The notes beneath the pieces were generated by a model. That model did no database searches. It saw nothing but the letters and a program-made list of their open reading frames with translations, and had not been told where the DNA came from. Below, in pieces: positions 11,801-20,949 of a stretch of DNA of 64,000 bases. Positions within the stretch are counted from its first letter, which is position 1. Each line of letters begins with the position of its first letter. This stretch comes from Candidula unifasciata. Taxonomy: Eukaryota > Mollusca > Gastropoda > Stylommatophora > Geomitridae. A program made the position numbers and the translations under genes. The stretch lies in assembly GCA_905116865.2 (NCBI GenBank), contig CAJHNH020000550.1, forward strand, positions 67,501 through 131,500, read 5' to 3'.

Positions 11801-13381
11801 TCAGTATCATAGATGTAATCCAGTGCAGTACCTTCGGCTTCTCTCATCAACATCAATTGGGTTTCTCTTGGACCTCCTCATTTCATAAATCATTTCATCT
11901 GCTAGACATATTTTTATAACATATTTTTATAGATCAGTCAGCACATGATGTGTCATGTGGTCAACAGCACACTATAGGCTGGGTCGACATGGGATCAATA
12001 TCAAAATAGGTGGATTCAAACCCAAGACATCAAGCATCTAGCCACTACACTACCAAGACTCCCTGGTCTGAATGACTGCCTCGTTAATTAATGTTCCCAT
12101 CCATGGTATGTTTTGATTCAACCTCATAAATCACATTTCTTCTGGCATGAGATGCTTCTTCACCTGACCTTTCATGAGTAACATGATAAAACATGGCTGA
12201 TGACTTTTCAACACCCTTTCTGTCTTTACTGCCTGTATGCATACCACTGTTTAATGTGATGTTTGACAAGGGGGGGAAATGGGGAGGGAGTATGCTGAGC
12301 CTTGAGGATTTATGTCCATGTGGCTAGTTCAGTCACTACACACTGCACAGACTAGCATTTATTTGTAAATCTTTGCCTCTCACTGCTACAGACAACTTTT
12401 TATTAAAGCAATGTTTCCCCATTGTAAATTTTAATAAAGAAGACCCAAACGACAGATTCCACAATTTATTGCCTGGCATATTTCACTGTATCTCGTCAGG
12501 TGCATACTATAGTAACAATTACATAAATGAAGCAAATTATTGAACAGATACCCGGTTGGATTTATTAAGCGCCACTGCCAACCTCCTGAACCAACTACTA
12601 CAGAAACATCAGTCCCCAAACAACAAGTCTAGATACATCTAACCTATCAAGTGGATGACGTAATGAAACGGCGATACGACTGGAGTTAATGGAATAATGT
12701 ATGAGATCTGCTTCTATAAAATTTACTGAATTTCCCCCTAAATTTTGCATTGAAAAAAATACTCTCACAGTATTATATCAGTTTTTAAAAAATGGTATGT
12801 CTAAAATATTGACTTCATGAAAAACATTGCAGTAAATAGAAATGAAAAACATTGTAGTAACTAGAAAATAATGATGATAAAGATTTTAAATCAGGATTAT
12901 TTATTTGAAGATACTATGTGAAAAATACTATATAAAAGCAAAATACAAAATATTGAAATAATGACAAGCAAGTGTTCAAGTCCATTAATATAAAAATAAA
13001 AGAACAAATTTAGTCATCTGCAGGGAGAATGGAGTATCTGGTAACCCTGTTTGGTATTCAACAAGTTAAAAAACTATATAGGAATATATATCAACAGAAT
13101 TGTTAAATTTACATTGCAATTCATTGTTACAGAGACTTCGTCAGGAGGAAGAACTTCGCAACCGAGAATACGAACGTCAGGCTTCAGCCAATGCCAGAGC
13201 AGCTGAACTGGTTGAACGGGAAATGGCACGCAGGCGTCGTGAAATTGAGAAAGCTCAAGCAGATGAAAATCGCCGCTTAGCCCAAGAGCAGAAAGCACGT
13301 ATTGACTTTCTCAATCGAGAAGTCTATACAAACCCTCCCACAGCTGCATACTTTATGCAGTTTAATAAAACAACACGATAA
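2747..13381 (+). CDS. RIBC2: RIB43A-like with coiled-coils protein 2 (RIBC2), complete, 6 coding exons, 379 aa
   Basis: RIBC2 belongs to the RIB43A family. It is a filamentous microtubule inner protein lining the A-tubule lumen of ciliary and flagellar doublets. Coding exons are 2747-2863, 5952-6033, 8275-8525, 9367-9579, 11050-11277 and 13133-13381. All introns are GT-AG and every phase closes to one 379-codon frame; human RIBC2 is about 377 aa. Recognition rests on the N-terminus MYKLDLPVDYKEAAAIERRR, the block DPDALKKDKPARV then DDDPRCGVSS and QKFEGEDL (residues 115-147), DLFTENP..AQ then WKGM in exon 5, and the C-terminal YTNPPTA..MQFN. The protein is rich in Glu, Gln, Arg and Lys and strongly helical throughout, with no signal peptide or membrane segment. 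The start ATG has A at -3 and begins the conserved family N-terminus. Introns carry many mobile elements. Function is inferred from family identity. Confidence 0.96.
3099..3524. mobile_element. Inverted-repeat DNA transposon M1, copy a (MITE-like), in RIBC2 intron 1
   Basis: The ends are inverted copies of each other. The left end begins GGCTATCCTCCC and runs through GAGGCGAAAAATATACTCTA to CAGGGCCTCA; the right end is its reverse complement and closes with GAGGATAGCC. The inverted repeats are roughly 90 bp. It is flanked by 8-bp near-duplications, CAAACTTC (3091-3098) and CAAATTTC (3525-3532), differing at one base. There is no transposase ORF. A second family member lies at 24398-24995. Confidence 0.88.
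3988..4222 (+). mobile_element. tRNA-derived SINE, family B (plus)
   Basis: The head reads (C)TGTGGCTTAGG, then GGGTTTGATCCTAGC as a B-box-like element. The body is GTTGGTTTCGACAGC, GAGAGCTGACCATTCAG, and AATGCTGGAGTTGGTTTT. The same layout recurs at 5652-5867, 13612-13800, 46264-46487, 46955-47177 and 49701-49920, so the family is well supported. Confidence 0.75.
5037..5225 (-). mobile_element. SINE family A, truncated (minus)
   Basis: On the minus strand it contains the family A body: GGCTCCCAGG.., the GGGAAGTAAAGG-like block, GTGATGTTGACCACATCACCCA, and the tail block TATAAAATATAGG. The tRNA-like head is missing. Confidence 0.65.
5420..5580 (-). mobile_element. SINE family A, truncated (minus)
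   Basis: This is a second, more diverged minus-strand body of family A, directly upstream of a minus-strand family B copy. It retains CCTTGGCTCTCAGGTCAACC and GGCACCAGGTAATG on the minus strand. No head or target duplication is clear. Confidence 0.55.
5652..5867 (-). mobile_element. SINE family B (minus)
   Basis: Read on the minus strand it starts GGCGTCTGTGGCTTAGG and ends in AATG-TTGGGTTGGTTCTGCAA. It sits 85 bp upstream of RIBC2 exon 2. Confidence 0.75.
5952..6033 (+). CDS. RIBC2: RIBC2 coding exon 2 (residues 40-66 plus one base)
   Basis: The acceptor is TATTAAAG and the donor GTAATA. Residues run VDKQALDQQIFDRKQMEDYE and on to HEAF. The last G is completed by the CT that opens exon 3, giving Ala67. 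Confidence 0.93.
6119..6390 (+). mobile_element. Full-length tRNA-derived SINE, family A, with target-site duplication
   Basis: The head is tRNA-like, with a Leu/Ser-type A box TGGCCGAGCGG at 6132-6142 and a B box GGTTCGCTCCC at 6174-6184. The body includes TTGGCTCCCAGGTCGACCC and GATGGTGACCACATCACCC, and the tail ends in CTTACTTACTTAC. A perfect 12-bp duplication, TACCAGGACAAT, flanks it (6107-6118 and 6391-6402). This shows a recent enough retrotransposition and defines both ends of the family. The head is not a functional tRNA because the body follows without an acceptor 3' end. Confidence 0.93.
6536..7231. mobile_element. Palindromic DNA element M2 with inverted telomere-like motifs
   Basis: The termini are inverted: the left begins AAAAGCCTTGGAC, and the right ends GTCCAAGGCTTTT. 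Similarity continues inward through GATCGGAAAA and AACGAAACAAA. TA dinucleotides flank both ends (6534-6535 and 7232-7233), suggesting a TA target. Inside, TTAGGG/TAGGGG-like motifs run on the + strand at about 6742-6800 and their complements (ACCCCTAACCCTACCC-type) at about 7010-7080. No transposase ORF is present. It lies in RIBC2 intron 2. Confidence 0.85.
7394..7540 (+). repeat. Interspersed repeat H, copy 1
   Basis: About 145 bp resemble 9118-9262 in the same orientation. Shared blocks are GAAGTTCATTGCTGCTGAT / GAGGTTCACTGCTGCAGAT, AAGTGTTTGTAGGT(T/C)TGCTTGA and a (T/G)TCT(A/G)CCTCATGG block. Its class is unknown. Confidence 0.6.
8275..8525 (+). CDS. RIBC2: RIBC2 coding exon 3 (residues 67-150)
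   Basis: The acceptor is TTCACACAG and the donor GTAACC. This is the most diagnostic exon. It carries QQPSLRREWDLYDPDALKK, then DDDPRCGVSS and QKFEGEDL, the signature of RIB43A proteins. Confidence 0.97.
8918..9087 (+). mobile_element. SINE family A, 3' part (plus)
   Basis: It retains GATACCAGGAAATTTCCTG, GATGTTGACATCACCCA, GTCTATAAAAATGTGAG and the ACTTTACTTGC tail of family A. The head is lost. Confidence 0.65.
9118..9262 (+). repeat. Interspersed repeat H, copy 2
   Basis: This is the second copy of the module at 7394-7540, about 105 bp upstream of RIBC2 exon 4. Its class is not recognised. Confidence 0.6.
9367..9579 (+). CDS. RIBC2: RIBC2 coding exon 4 (residues 151-221)
   Basis: The acceptor is GACCTACAG and the donor GTAACT, in phase 0 at both ends. 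It encodes a charged helix ending EEQCKKAINMANAAYNDAL, matching the family's EE(C/Q)xKAIN segment. Confidence 0.95.
9636..10210. repeat. Degenerate AT-rich minisatellite in RIBC2 intron 4
   Basis: About twenty diverged units of roughly 25-30 bp are built on (G)GAATAATATNCTTATCAT followed by a purine-rich spacer such as GGGAAAG or TAGAG. An unrelated 60-bp segment (about 9970-10030) interrupts the array. The units begin about 56 bp after exon 4. Confidence 0.85.
10231..10337 (-). mobile_element. SINE family A with internal deletion (minus)
   Basis: The family A tail block (ACCCTTTTCCATGCC.., ATTTTATAGACCAA) is fused to the tRNA-like head (CATCTAGCCGCTCCGCCACGG on the + strand). The body between them is missing, so an internal deletion joined the two ends. 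Confidence 0.65.
10490..10725 (+). repeat. Interspersed repeat C (plus)
   Basis: It carries the family C order: GTGCATCTGC.., GGAACCAACA-like, CTGCATAnAAAT, ACCCAGGTTTTGGAA, GAAGTGGATGAACAACA, GGAGTTTACAACT. It abuts a minus-strand family A SINE. Confidence 0.7.
10735..10945 (-). mobile_element. SINE family A (minus)
   Basis: It runs from the ATAGACCAAT tail block through GTGATGTGCTCAACATCAC, GGGTCTACCTAGGAGCC to a head remnant reading AGTCTAGCCACTACGCCATG on the + strand. It lies about 105 bp before RIBC2 exon 5. Confidence 0.7.
11050..11277 (+). CDS. RIBC2: RIBC2 coding exon 5 (residues 222-297)
   Basis: The acceptor is TGTTCACAG and the donor GTGAAT. It contains DLFTENPAVAQ and RWKGMSPQQLEEIRKQQE, both conserved landmarks of RIBC1/RIBC2. 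Confidence 0.96.
11384..11653 (+). mobile_element. Full-length SINE family A with imperfect target-site duplication
   Basis: It begins GGGAGCCACCGTGGTGTAGTG and keeps the full body and tail. Flanks are ACATGGTTTAAAT (11371-11383) and ACATGATTTGAAT (11654-11666), a 13-bp duplication with two mismatches. It is therefore older than the copy at 6119. Confidence 0.85.
11930..12063 (-). mobile_element. SINE family A, truncated (minus)
   Basis: It keeps CAGCACATGATG.., GTGGTCAACAGCAC, GGCTGGGTCGACATGGGA and the head remnant ATCTAGCCACTACAC on the + strand, but lacks part of the body. Confidence 0.6.
12064..13132. other. Remainder of RIBC2 intron 5, nothing identified
   Basis: This is AT-rich intron sequence with no ORF that fits splice phases and no repeat I can assign. 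Confidence 0.5.
13133..13381 (+). CDS. RIBC2: RIBC2 coding exon 6 (residues 298-379, stop)
   Basis: The acceptor is TGTTACAG. A long charged helix leads to the C-terminal NEQKAxxDFLN-like segment (here QEQKARIDFLN) and YTNPPTAAYFMQFNKTTR. The stop TAA is at 13379-13381. Confidence 0.96.
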   Translation, partial: RLRQEEELRNREYERQASANARAAELVEREMARRRREIEKAQADENRRLAQEQKARIDFLNREVYTNPPTAAYFMQFNKTTR

Positions 13382-13920
13382 TAGCTTCAGCCTGGTCATA
13401 GAATTACATTGTGGGTATTATGGGTAGATATTTTTTTTTTTTTCAATTTTTAACTCAGTTTCTAAAAGTTTTTACAGCTGAATCCAGTGAAGGTATGAAT
13501 GAACTTCATTTTCAGAGGGTCATAAACTGGGCAAGCAGGCCAGTCTTACATTCAGCTGTCACACAAAAATGGTATTTTATGAATAACGTTAAATTCATTT
13601 GGTGATAGTGGGTCGGCATCTGTGGCTTAGGTGTTACGACCGTGCTTTGTAATACTTGGGTGTCGAGCTCAATCCCAACTGCAGGCCATTTGGCAGAAAC
13701 CGTCTTGTGTTGATTTTAACAGTGATACTGAGAGCGGACTGTTCAAAAATTCTGGGGTTGGTACTGCAATGTCCTTAAGGGACATGCAACTAACTTTTTA
13801 GTGTTAATGGAGTTAGAAATAAATGCACAGTGAGTTGCTTGGTAGTGAATACATGAAAGAGTTAATAATTTTAACTCACAAACCATTAAAAATTTCTTAA
13901 TATACTAGGAAATAAATATT
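13382..13920 (+). other. RIBC2 3' UTR with candidate poly(A) signals
   Basis: The stop at 13379-13381 is followed by AATAAA at 13818-13823 and 13911-13916. A family B SINE lies within this stretch. Which signal is used cannot be decided from sequence alone. Confidence 0.55.
13612..13800 (+). mobile_element. SINE family B (plus) in the presumed RIBC2 3' UTR
   Basis: It starts GGTCGGCATCTGTGGCTTAGG and has TGAGAGCGGACTGTTCA and CTGGGGTTGGTACTGCAA blocks. It ends just before the first AATAAA. Confidence 0.75.
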
Positions 13921-14889
13921 TCCCTTCAGCTTTCAATCAGTCATTTGGGTGCTATCTCCACATTTATAGTTAGTTGCAGTGGATCTTTAATGGGCTCTGT
14001 CTTTCACCTTTGGTATATACTCTATTCTCTCCCACTGTATGGTTTTTTATAAAAGTGTTGTTTAGTTTAATAAGGACAACAATATTTCACTTTCTTTTTT
14101 ATTTCCTGTCATCAACTCTGTTTTCACTTCCAGTCTTTTGAGATTGTTATCATCTGCATGAAACAGAACCTATTCTTCTGTCTAGCCACATCTACAGTCA
14201 GTATCTTATTACTGAAATAGTTTTTTAAACTTTATTGCAATAAATTTTTAAACCAACTCGCTGGGAACCAGAAGCATAGTTCATGCCACGTCAGTGAATG
14301 TTTACACATGTTTAGTTAAGCAAATGTATTCCTAGCATAATTTGGTCTTCATGTTGTCTTGATAATAACAGATTGTTCAAAAAATTTGTGTTTATTTTGA
14401 AGATACTAAATTTATCAGCATTATGGTTTATGGGTGTGCTATGTTTGTTAAGAAGAAGGCCATTAAAAACAGATAATGTTTTATATTAATATTGCTTTTG
14501 CTACTAAAACAAAGGTGAAACAAATAGTTTATTCTATATGACATTATGTGCTTTTTTTTCTAGATAAAAATGTAATAAAAATGTTATCTGAAGCATTCAT
14601 TTTATATTGATTTCTTATTTGCTGTGATGCATCAGCTCTTTCTTTAAAGAAAACCTTTCAGATTTTAGCTTATTGACTTGAACTTTTATAAAGTCTGTGG
14701 GAAAGTCCTATGTAGAAGCTTTAAGTGTATTGGTAATATGGTGCTAAACGCAAATATTTATGGGCCAGTAGTACTCAATGGGTGATGTGGTCAAGGCAAG
14801 ACTGGTTGCCTTAACTTCTCACAACAATTTTAATACCCATTCTAGACAACAGACAAGGAGAAAGGAGAGGCGTTGCTCCATTGATTTAT
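13921..14889. other. Intergenic, nothing identified
   Basis: AT-rich sequence without a credible ORF, repeat or RNA. Several further AATAAA motifs (near 14241 and 14574) are probably chance. Confidence 0.4.
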
Positions 14890-15330
14890 AGCTCAGAAAG
14901 ATCATAATGATGCCGATATCAGGGATGCAGTTAGAAAGGAGTTATCTGGCACCATAAAGAAAAAGCAGTATGAATGCATCATAGAGTGGACAATATCAAA
15001 CAAATTTTGAAAAAAAGGCAAAAGACACTGCATCAAGGGTGATGGGGTCAGGTATGGCCAATTGAAGGCATTGGGTGATGTAAACCTGGCAGAGATGACT
15101 GACTGCTTTAACCAGAGCATTAAGACAGCAGCAGAACCACAGGACTGGGTACACAGCTATCTAATCCCACTGCCAAAACCATTTATGGATCATTCAAAAC
15201 TCAGTGGCTTTAGAATCATTACCTTACAATATACATTTGGGAAGGTCTTGGAGAAGACAGTCACTGTCGAGTTGCAAGAATTTTTGGAAAAAATGGGAAA
15301 ATTTTCCCAAGAGGTCTGAGAAGCTACAGG
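14890..15330 (+). pseudogene. LINE reverse-transcriptase fragment, degenerate
   Basis: The frame at 15062-15319 reads ALGDVNLAEMTDCFNQS, then PQDWVHSYLIPLPKP, then SKLSGFRIITLQYTFGKVLE. This matches the W..(A/S)xxxPIPKPGKD..SYRPI(S/T)L...GK(I/V)LE pattern of non-LTR retrotransposon RT domains. The N-terminal half and the YxDD part are missing. The fragment is isolated and broken on both sides. Confidence 0.75.
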
Positions 15331-16478
15331 CCAATAAAAGATACGTAGTCCAATATAGCCACTTTTGCCTTTGACATCTGTAAGAATAAGAATTTCACAC
15401 GGGAGCATGCACAGCAGGGGTCCACCAGTCATTAGTAAAGATCCTTCGTCGACAGTTGTTTCGGCCCATTACTTCCCTAAACAATCGCGGAAGGTGGGCC
15501 GACCTGGGTCATGAAGCCAGGCCCTGATCTTACTCTGCTGCACTTCATCGGATTCGATAGGGACAAGACAATATGGTGACTTTGCAACAGGTGTTGTGAG
15601 ACTTGGTGTTATACTGTCGATATTAGATCTGTTGACTACCTTCATAACTAGAGTGACAAGTTTATGGTTGGTTCATCAGACAATTGTTAGACTTTGGCAT
15701 TTGGCAGAGAGACACCAGCAGACATATATATCTGTCTCTTTGGCTTTTCAGGGATAAGAATTATTTTCTACTAGGCACTCGGACCAGTCTACTGAGGCCC
15801 ATCCCCCACAACATTCAGTTGCATCTAGAGCCAGCTCAAAGCTCTTTCAGCAGCTTCACCCGTTTGTTTTAGTAACCGTTTATGCTAATTTCCTAGCAAG
15901 CCCAGCTGCTTTAGCGCATTGCTCATGAAAGTGGAGATAAGACATCTTGCACCTACTTAAACGGCAAAGATTTTTACTGCATACACTTCATCTCTCCTCA
16001 GACCAGCCTCGAGCCCGAGGAACGTATTTAATCTTCTGTCTATAGAAGACTATAAAACAATCGCCTTTTTTGGGTGGACGACAGCACTCATTTGTGTACA
16101 CCAGTCAGTCACTTTGTCTACTGCTGCCTATAACTCCTTGACTTTAGTCTTGTTCCAGAACTTGCATTTTGCATCCTTTTTTACTAATCTGCATTTTTTT
16201 AATGCAGACTTTTAGTTTCTCCCTCTCACTCAGATGCGTTCTGACTTAGAATGAAACTATTCTCGAGCTTGTACATGTGATTTTCTTCTACCCGCAACTC
16301 GTAGGGCACGGTCAGCTCAATCAGGAAAAGCTGAGTGCAGGACTATGTCATATCTCAGGCCGGTCTTCCAGATTGACTCTGGGTACCTTTTAAAACCAGG
16401 TCGACAGCCAGTAACCAGTTCCTCGCGCAGTCAAGTATAGATGGAATGAATGCCACCATGTTGATTTTACCTTTATTT
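15331..16478. other. Intergenic, nothing identified
   Basis: No ORF or repeat could be assigned. The sequence is less AT-rich than its surroundings and probably contains old mobile-element DNA. Confidence 0.35.
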
Positions 16479-16479
16479 C

Positions 16480-16765
16480 CCATGTGGGTTCTAGAGCCCT
16501 ATTATAGGGAAAACAAGAACAGACCCACTGCTTACCCAAAAGCATGTCGTAAGAGTCGACTAACTGAGAGCTTCCTTTGAAGTCGGAGTGCATCTGTCTG
16601 ACAGGTAAGGAACCAACAGTCTGCATTCAAAAAAGTCAGATCTGTAAAACAGATGTGTACTTAACACCCAGGATCTGGAACAAGATTTAAGTCCAGAGAT
16701 GGTCGTACATTGAAAATTGTATGCCGGAGTTTACAGCTTGCGAACATGAAGAAGAAGGATAAGAA
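16480..16765 (+). repeat. Interspersed repeat C, near full length (plus), GAA-rich tail
   Basis: It starts CATGTGGGTTCTAGAGCCC, passes TAAGAGTCGACTAACTGAGAG, GTGCATCTGTCTGACAGG, AGGAACCAACAGTCTGCAT, GGAGTTTACAGCTTG and ends in GAAGAAGGATAAGAAGAAG. The 3' (GAA)n-like tail and fixed order in many copies suggest a SINE-like element, but I see no convincing tRNA head. Confidence 0.75.
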
Positions 16766-18034
16766 GAAGAAAGTGTTATTTGTTTAACCTTTTGAGAAGA
16801 AATGGACTAGAGGACGTGGTAATGGTTGGTAAGACGTGTGGAAAGGAGCAAGAGGATGATGGGGCAAACTAAAATGATCTGGATGGTTTGGCCATATAAG
16901 TGAAGTGACACAAGATCACTGACCTGATCAGTGATTCTAGTGACCATGTTAGATGGTGAAACATGACCACCTAGGTGATGATGACAATGAGGACCACCAG
17001 ATGTGGGTATAATATCTGCCGATGGAAAGAAGAAACCAACCTTTCCTAAATAGACTCTATATACCTAATTTTTACAGGATTTTGGCTTTACGTTAGCCCT
17101 TCTTGTCTTCGTTTGAGAAAAGGCGCGCAACCCCCCACCCCCTTTTCCTCCCTTTCCCCCAGTTGTATTTCCATATCATTACCCAGCTGCCAGTTTTGTC
17201 ATCCATCCAGATGTCTGTGATCACAACAATGGAGGCCCATTCTATTCATTCGCATCGCTAATTAAAGTGCAACAGCTGTGGCTCAACTATTCGTCTTCTT
17301 CAATAGGCGTCTGATAATGGCCAAGAACTAACTTTCACACAACAATAGGAGCCATGTCCTAGCCCCAGCGAGATTAAACACAAGCGGCTTCAAATCTCAA
17401 CCCAACAGGGCATCGACAGAAAGAAAACATTACTCAGCCCCCTTGCAAATTTTAGAAGGGCTGGGGATGGAGCCTCGAGGGGCCATAGCTTTCATTCAGT
17501 GCCTAATAATAATACAAATAATAATAATAATAATGTGCTCAGTGGCAAATACATTATGTTGTGAATACTATGATATGTGTAAACAAGAACCTAAAAAGAG
17601 AACTTCTGTATATAGTGGATAGCGCAGCTTAGACTCCTTAAAATTTAGAAAGGGAATCAAGGTGCGAAAGCCCTAATAATTTTTGCGGGCGGGAGACGGC
17701 CACAGGGGGCTTGAGATTTGTTTATGTGCTCAGTCTCCCCCGAAAAACACTTTTGGGGGAAGGAAGGGTTAGAAAAGGTGGGGGGAGGGGGTCTTCAGGA
17801 CACCCCGAGATCTCAGGTCCCGGCACCCCTGACTGACATGGTACACTTTTCTGAACGTTTTGTAACCAAAGCAGATGTTGTACTAGTCCATTCTGTCTTA
17901 ATTCGTAATTTTTTTCTTCTGGCCCATACTTTAGTCATTGTAACTCAACGGGTCCAATAATTCCCCAGTCAAAGTAACAACTCCTTAGAACAGCACAATA
18001 CATAGTAACGCCATTTCCGAACAACAAGATTCAT
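16766..18034. other. Intergenic, nothing identified apart from a short (AAT)n
   Basis: It has a small (AAT)n tract at about 17506-17533 and C/G-rich homopolymer runs. No gene signal is seen. Confidence 0.4.
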
Positions 18035-18400
18035 TTTCAGTTGCATCCTCTCATACGTTAAGTTCCATTAGTGGGCAGTATATTTCCACGAATAGACCTT
18101 TGATTACCCCCCCCCCCCTCCCCTTTTCCGCCCTTCTGTTAACATCTTCAACAACAGCAAAAAGCAGACGATTAAATTATCACATGAACAAGCCACAGGT
18201 AGTCATAATTTTGAGGACATGTGAGGAGAATTATATTGGAAAATGTAGCAATAGCTGACCAGGTCGTGTGGGAAAAAAAGTGAAAGCAGAAGACAGTTGC
18301 GCATCTTTGAATTGTTTTGCCATAAGCGGTACAGGATTAAACGCTTGATCTGGGAGACTCATGTGGCCGCACAAGATAGTTAATCATGACCGCTCCGCTT
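18035..18400 (+). repeat. Interspersed repeat D, copy 1
   Basis: About 365 bp are roughly 75-80% identical by eye to 20440-20805 in the same orientation. Shared blocks include CAGTATATTTCCAC(G/A)AA, CAAAAAGCAGAC, GGTAGTCAT..TTTTGAGGACATGT and ATGTGGCCGCAC. A poly-C run lies inside. Confidence 0.7.
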
Positions 18401-18415
18401 ACAATCATAATTATG

Positions 18416-18640
18416 AGTGTGTGTGTGTGTGTGTATGTACGGGCGTGCGTGCGTGTGTGAGTGTGGGTGTGTTTATATATACATGTGTGTGTGTATGTGT
18501 GTGGGAGAGTGTATGTGTATGTGTGTGTGTGCAGGGTGTGTGTGTATGTGTGTGTGTGGCGTAATATGTGTGGGTGTGTGTGTGTGTTGTAATATGTGTG
18601 TGGTGCGTGTGTGTGTGGTGTGTGTGTGCGTGCGTGGGGG
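18416..18640. repeat. (GT)n-rich microsatellite
   Basis: Interrupted GT/GTAT repeats cover about 225 bp right after repeat D copy 1. The Cys/Val-rich ORFs across it are repeat artefacts. Confidence 0.95.
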
Positions 18641-19099
18641 AAGGGTAATCACATGTATTTTGTCTTCACTATTCTGTAACTATAGACGCTTGGCTGATCT
18701 GCTGCGCAGTAAGCAACATACTATATATCTACCATTTCGTAGAAATGAGTTCAAACATTGATTTCTGCCTATGGAGAAACAGTGGGCAGTATAATGTTTG
18801 CTGACCTAGGTTGCACGCGTGAATCAGGAGGTCGGGGCGTGAATAAATACGGGAGAAACCCACAACCGGATTCTTTTGTTTCTACACACACATACTTGAT
18901 TGTAGGTGACATACCCGTGCTGCTGCACCCGTATACAACAATACTGCTGCATTGCTTTTTGTTAAGTAGCGAATGTAGTCAAATTGGGGAGGCACGTCTC
19001 TCAGAAAGCATTCGGTTTATCTTCTTCCTCTACTTCTTTTCTCTACTCCTGGAATGCCTCGCGGCGTCAGGGTAGGAAGAGATTTTTAGCACGGGCTTT

Positions 19100-19365
19100 T
19101 CTGTTCGCTTCGTATATAGTACATTTCAGTGTCTCTGATATTTCTGCGGTCCATCATCTGCGTGGTCGACCTTTGGGTCTATTACCACTGTATCTGTATA
19201 ACATTGCTCTTTGTGGTATCTTGTCTGCTGCCAATCTTGTTACATGGCCAAACCATTTGATTTGTTTGATACCTATAAAGTTCAGTATTGGCTCTGTGCC
19301 AGTTCTCATCCTGATACCAGCGTTCCTAAGTCGATCTTTCCATGTTACACCTAGCATTGTATGTT
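19100..19365 (-). pseudogene. LINE ORF2 C-terminal fragment (minus)
   Basis: On the minus strand it reads LGVTWKDRLRNAGIRMRTGT, then KQIKWFGHVTRLAADKIPQ and GNRPKGRPRR. This is the post-RT tail of molluscan/arthropod-type LINE proteins (WxDR(I/V)xN..I..RT..RLxWFGHVxR...RGRPxx). Both ends are lost. Confidence 0.85.
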
Positions 19366-20129
19366 AACATTTTATTTCTTTCCTGACTATTTTCTGTCTT
19401 CTGAGGACAGTGTCCATGTTTGACATAGACAGCGGAGCGTTGGTGAGAATACTGTGTTAAATTGTGTTCTTTTTCACATGCTTGCAGTTCAAAATTGGTG
19501 CCATTTGGCCTAAAAACTTGATTGTCTTTATTGCATTTTTGCTGGATGACGCAGTGTACGACTACTCTAATAATAACAGACATTAATATTCTACATACTT
19601 ATTCACTCTACTATGGCGTTCACAAGAAGGTGGGCAGGTAGTATAGACTTGTTTGTGTCGTTTCAGCACTGAAGATGGGGTACAGCATATTAAGTACATT
19701 TTACCCCACTAGAAAATCACACAAGCAATAAACAACCGATGCCAGAAAAGTGCCACCATGTGGATGAGGATCACCCGTGGACAGGTCCCAGGAAACCCGT
19801 TCAGCCATTAGATCATATTTATAGCCGGGCTATATTGCGGCCCCTGGCAAGAGCCATGGTGGGGCTTCAAAATCACGAAAAATTGCACCTTATAAGGGGA
19901 TGACTGTGATGCTATAAGGTGGCGTACAGTGGAAATGTTCATCCTATACACATACAGGGTATCTCAAAATATGTACTCACAAGTTACCTGGCTATTACAC
20001 ACACATTTAACAGTGATTAAAGTGTTTACGAACATATTTACAGGTATAATATTATAAATTAAAGCAGGTAGGCGTTTTTTGAGTTGGTGTTCACAAATAT
20101 TCAAATGTCCAGAATGTCAAGCCAAAAAT

Positions 20130-20310
20130 TGACTTGGAATGCTTACCATATCAAAGAGTTAGCCGATTAAACCTAAATGCATACAGAATGAAGCCGTGCG
20201 GGTAATTCTGGGATGTACAACAGACACCCCGGTACTGTGTGTTCGATATATACTTGCACTGCCTACTATTGCAGATACAAAAATTAAAAAGCAGTACATG
20301 CTAAGTAAGA
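20130..20310 (+). pseudogene. LINE fragment between RT and RNase H
   Basis: The translation contains LNAYRMKPCG or, in the neighbouring frame, QNEAVRVILGCTTDTPVLC then VRYILALPTIADTKIKKQ. This fits the QN.AxRxIxG.xxTTP...LPP segment of LINE proteins that precedes RNase H. It probably belongs with 20950-21545, which has been split from it by later insertions. Confidence 0.65.
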
Positions 20311-20439
20311 CGGGCACAAACAGACAGTACCATGTTTGACAGGGCAGGACACACGAGTAAAGTGAAATTAGTGAACACTGGTGAAGTTATAAAAAAATAT
20401 CATGAAAAGATATCAAACAAAACCCAAAGCATTTCATCA

Positions 20440-20805
20440 AGATTCACTTTCATTTGCAACATCTCATAGGTTCCCTTTGTTGACAGTATATTTCCACAAA
20501 CAGACCTTAAATTATTCCACTGCCCCTCTCCCCCTCCCCGCCGCTTTTCTTCTGCAACAAAAGCAAAAAGCAGACCATTACATAATAAATGAACTAGCTG
20601 TAGGTAGTCATCATTTTGAGGACATGTTAGGAAAATTATGCTGGACAGTGTAGTGACAGCTGACTAGGGAGAGTTAACAGATGGAAACCAGAAGACATAA
20701 TTGTGCATCCTTGAATAGCTTGGCCATGGGTCATAAGCGGTACATGATCAAACGCTTCATCTGAGACCCATGTGGCCGCACGAAAAAGTAAACCTTGACC
20801 GCTAC
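20440..20805 (+). repeat. Interspersed repeat D, copy 2
   Basis: This is the partner of 18035-18400. It lies between two pieces of one LINE, so it was probably inserted into that LINE. Confidence 0.65.
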
Positions 20806-20817
20806 GCGTACTATCAG

Positions 20818-20948
20818 GCAGTAGTTTGTCAATGCTTGTAGACGGTCGACTTCTCGAAATCATTGTCGAAACCAACGCAAGACGCAGGCCCGTAGCTAGG
20901 ATCGAACCCGGCACCTTGGCGTTACGAAGCGCCTAAGCCACAGACACC
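20818..20948 (-). mobile_element. SINE family B, head portion (minus)
   Basis: On the minus strand it reads GGTGTCTGTGGCTTAGGCGC, a B box GGGTTCGATCCTAGC and GTTGGTTTCGACAATGATT. It abuts the RNase H segment of a LINE. Confidence 0.7.
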
Positions 20949-20949
20949 G

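Noticed and set aside
18361..18761. Cys/Val-rich ORFs of 67-114 codons
   Set aside because: They are translations of a (GT)n microsatellite.
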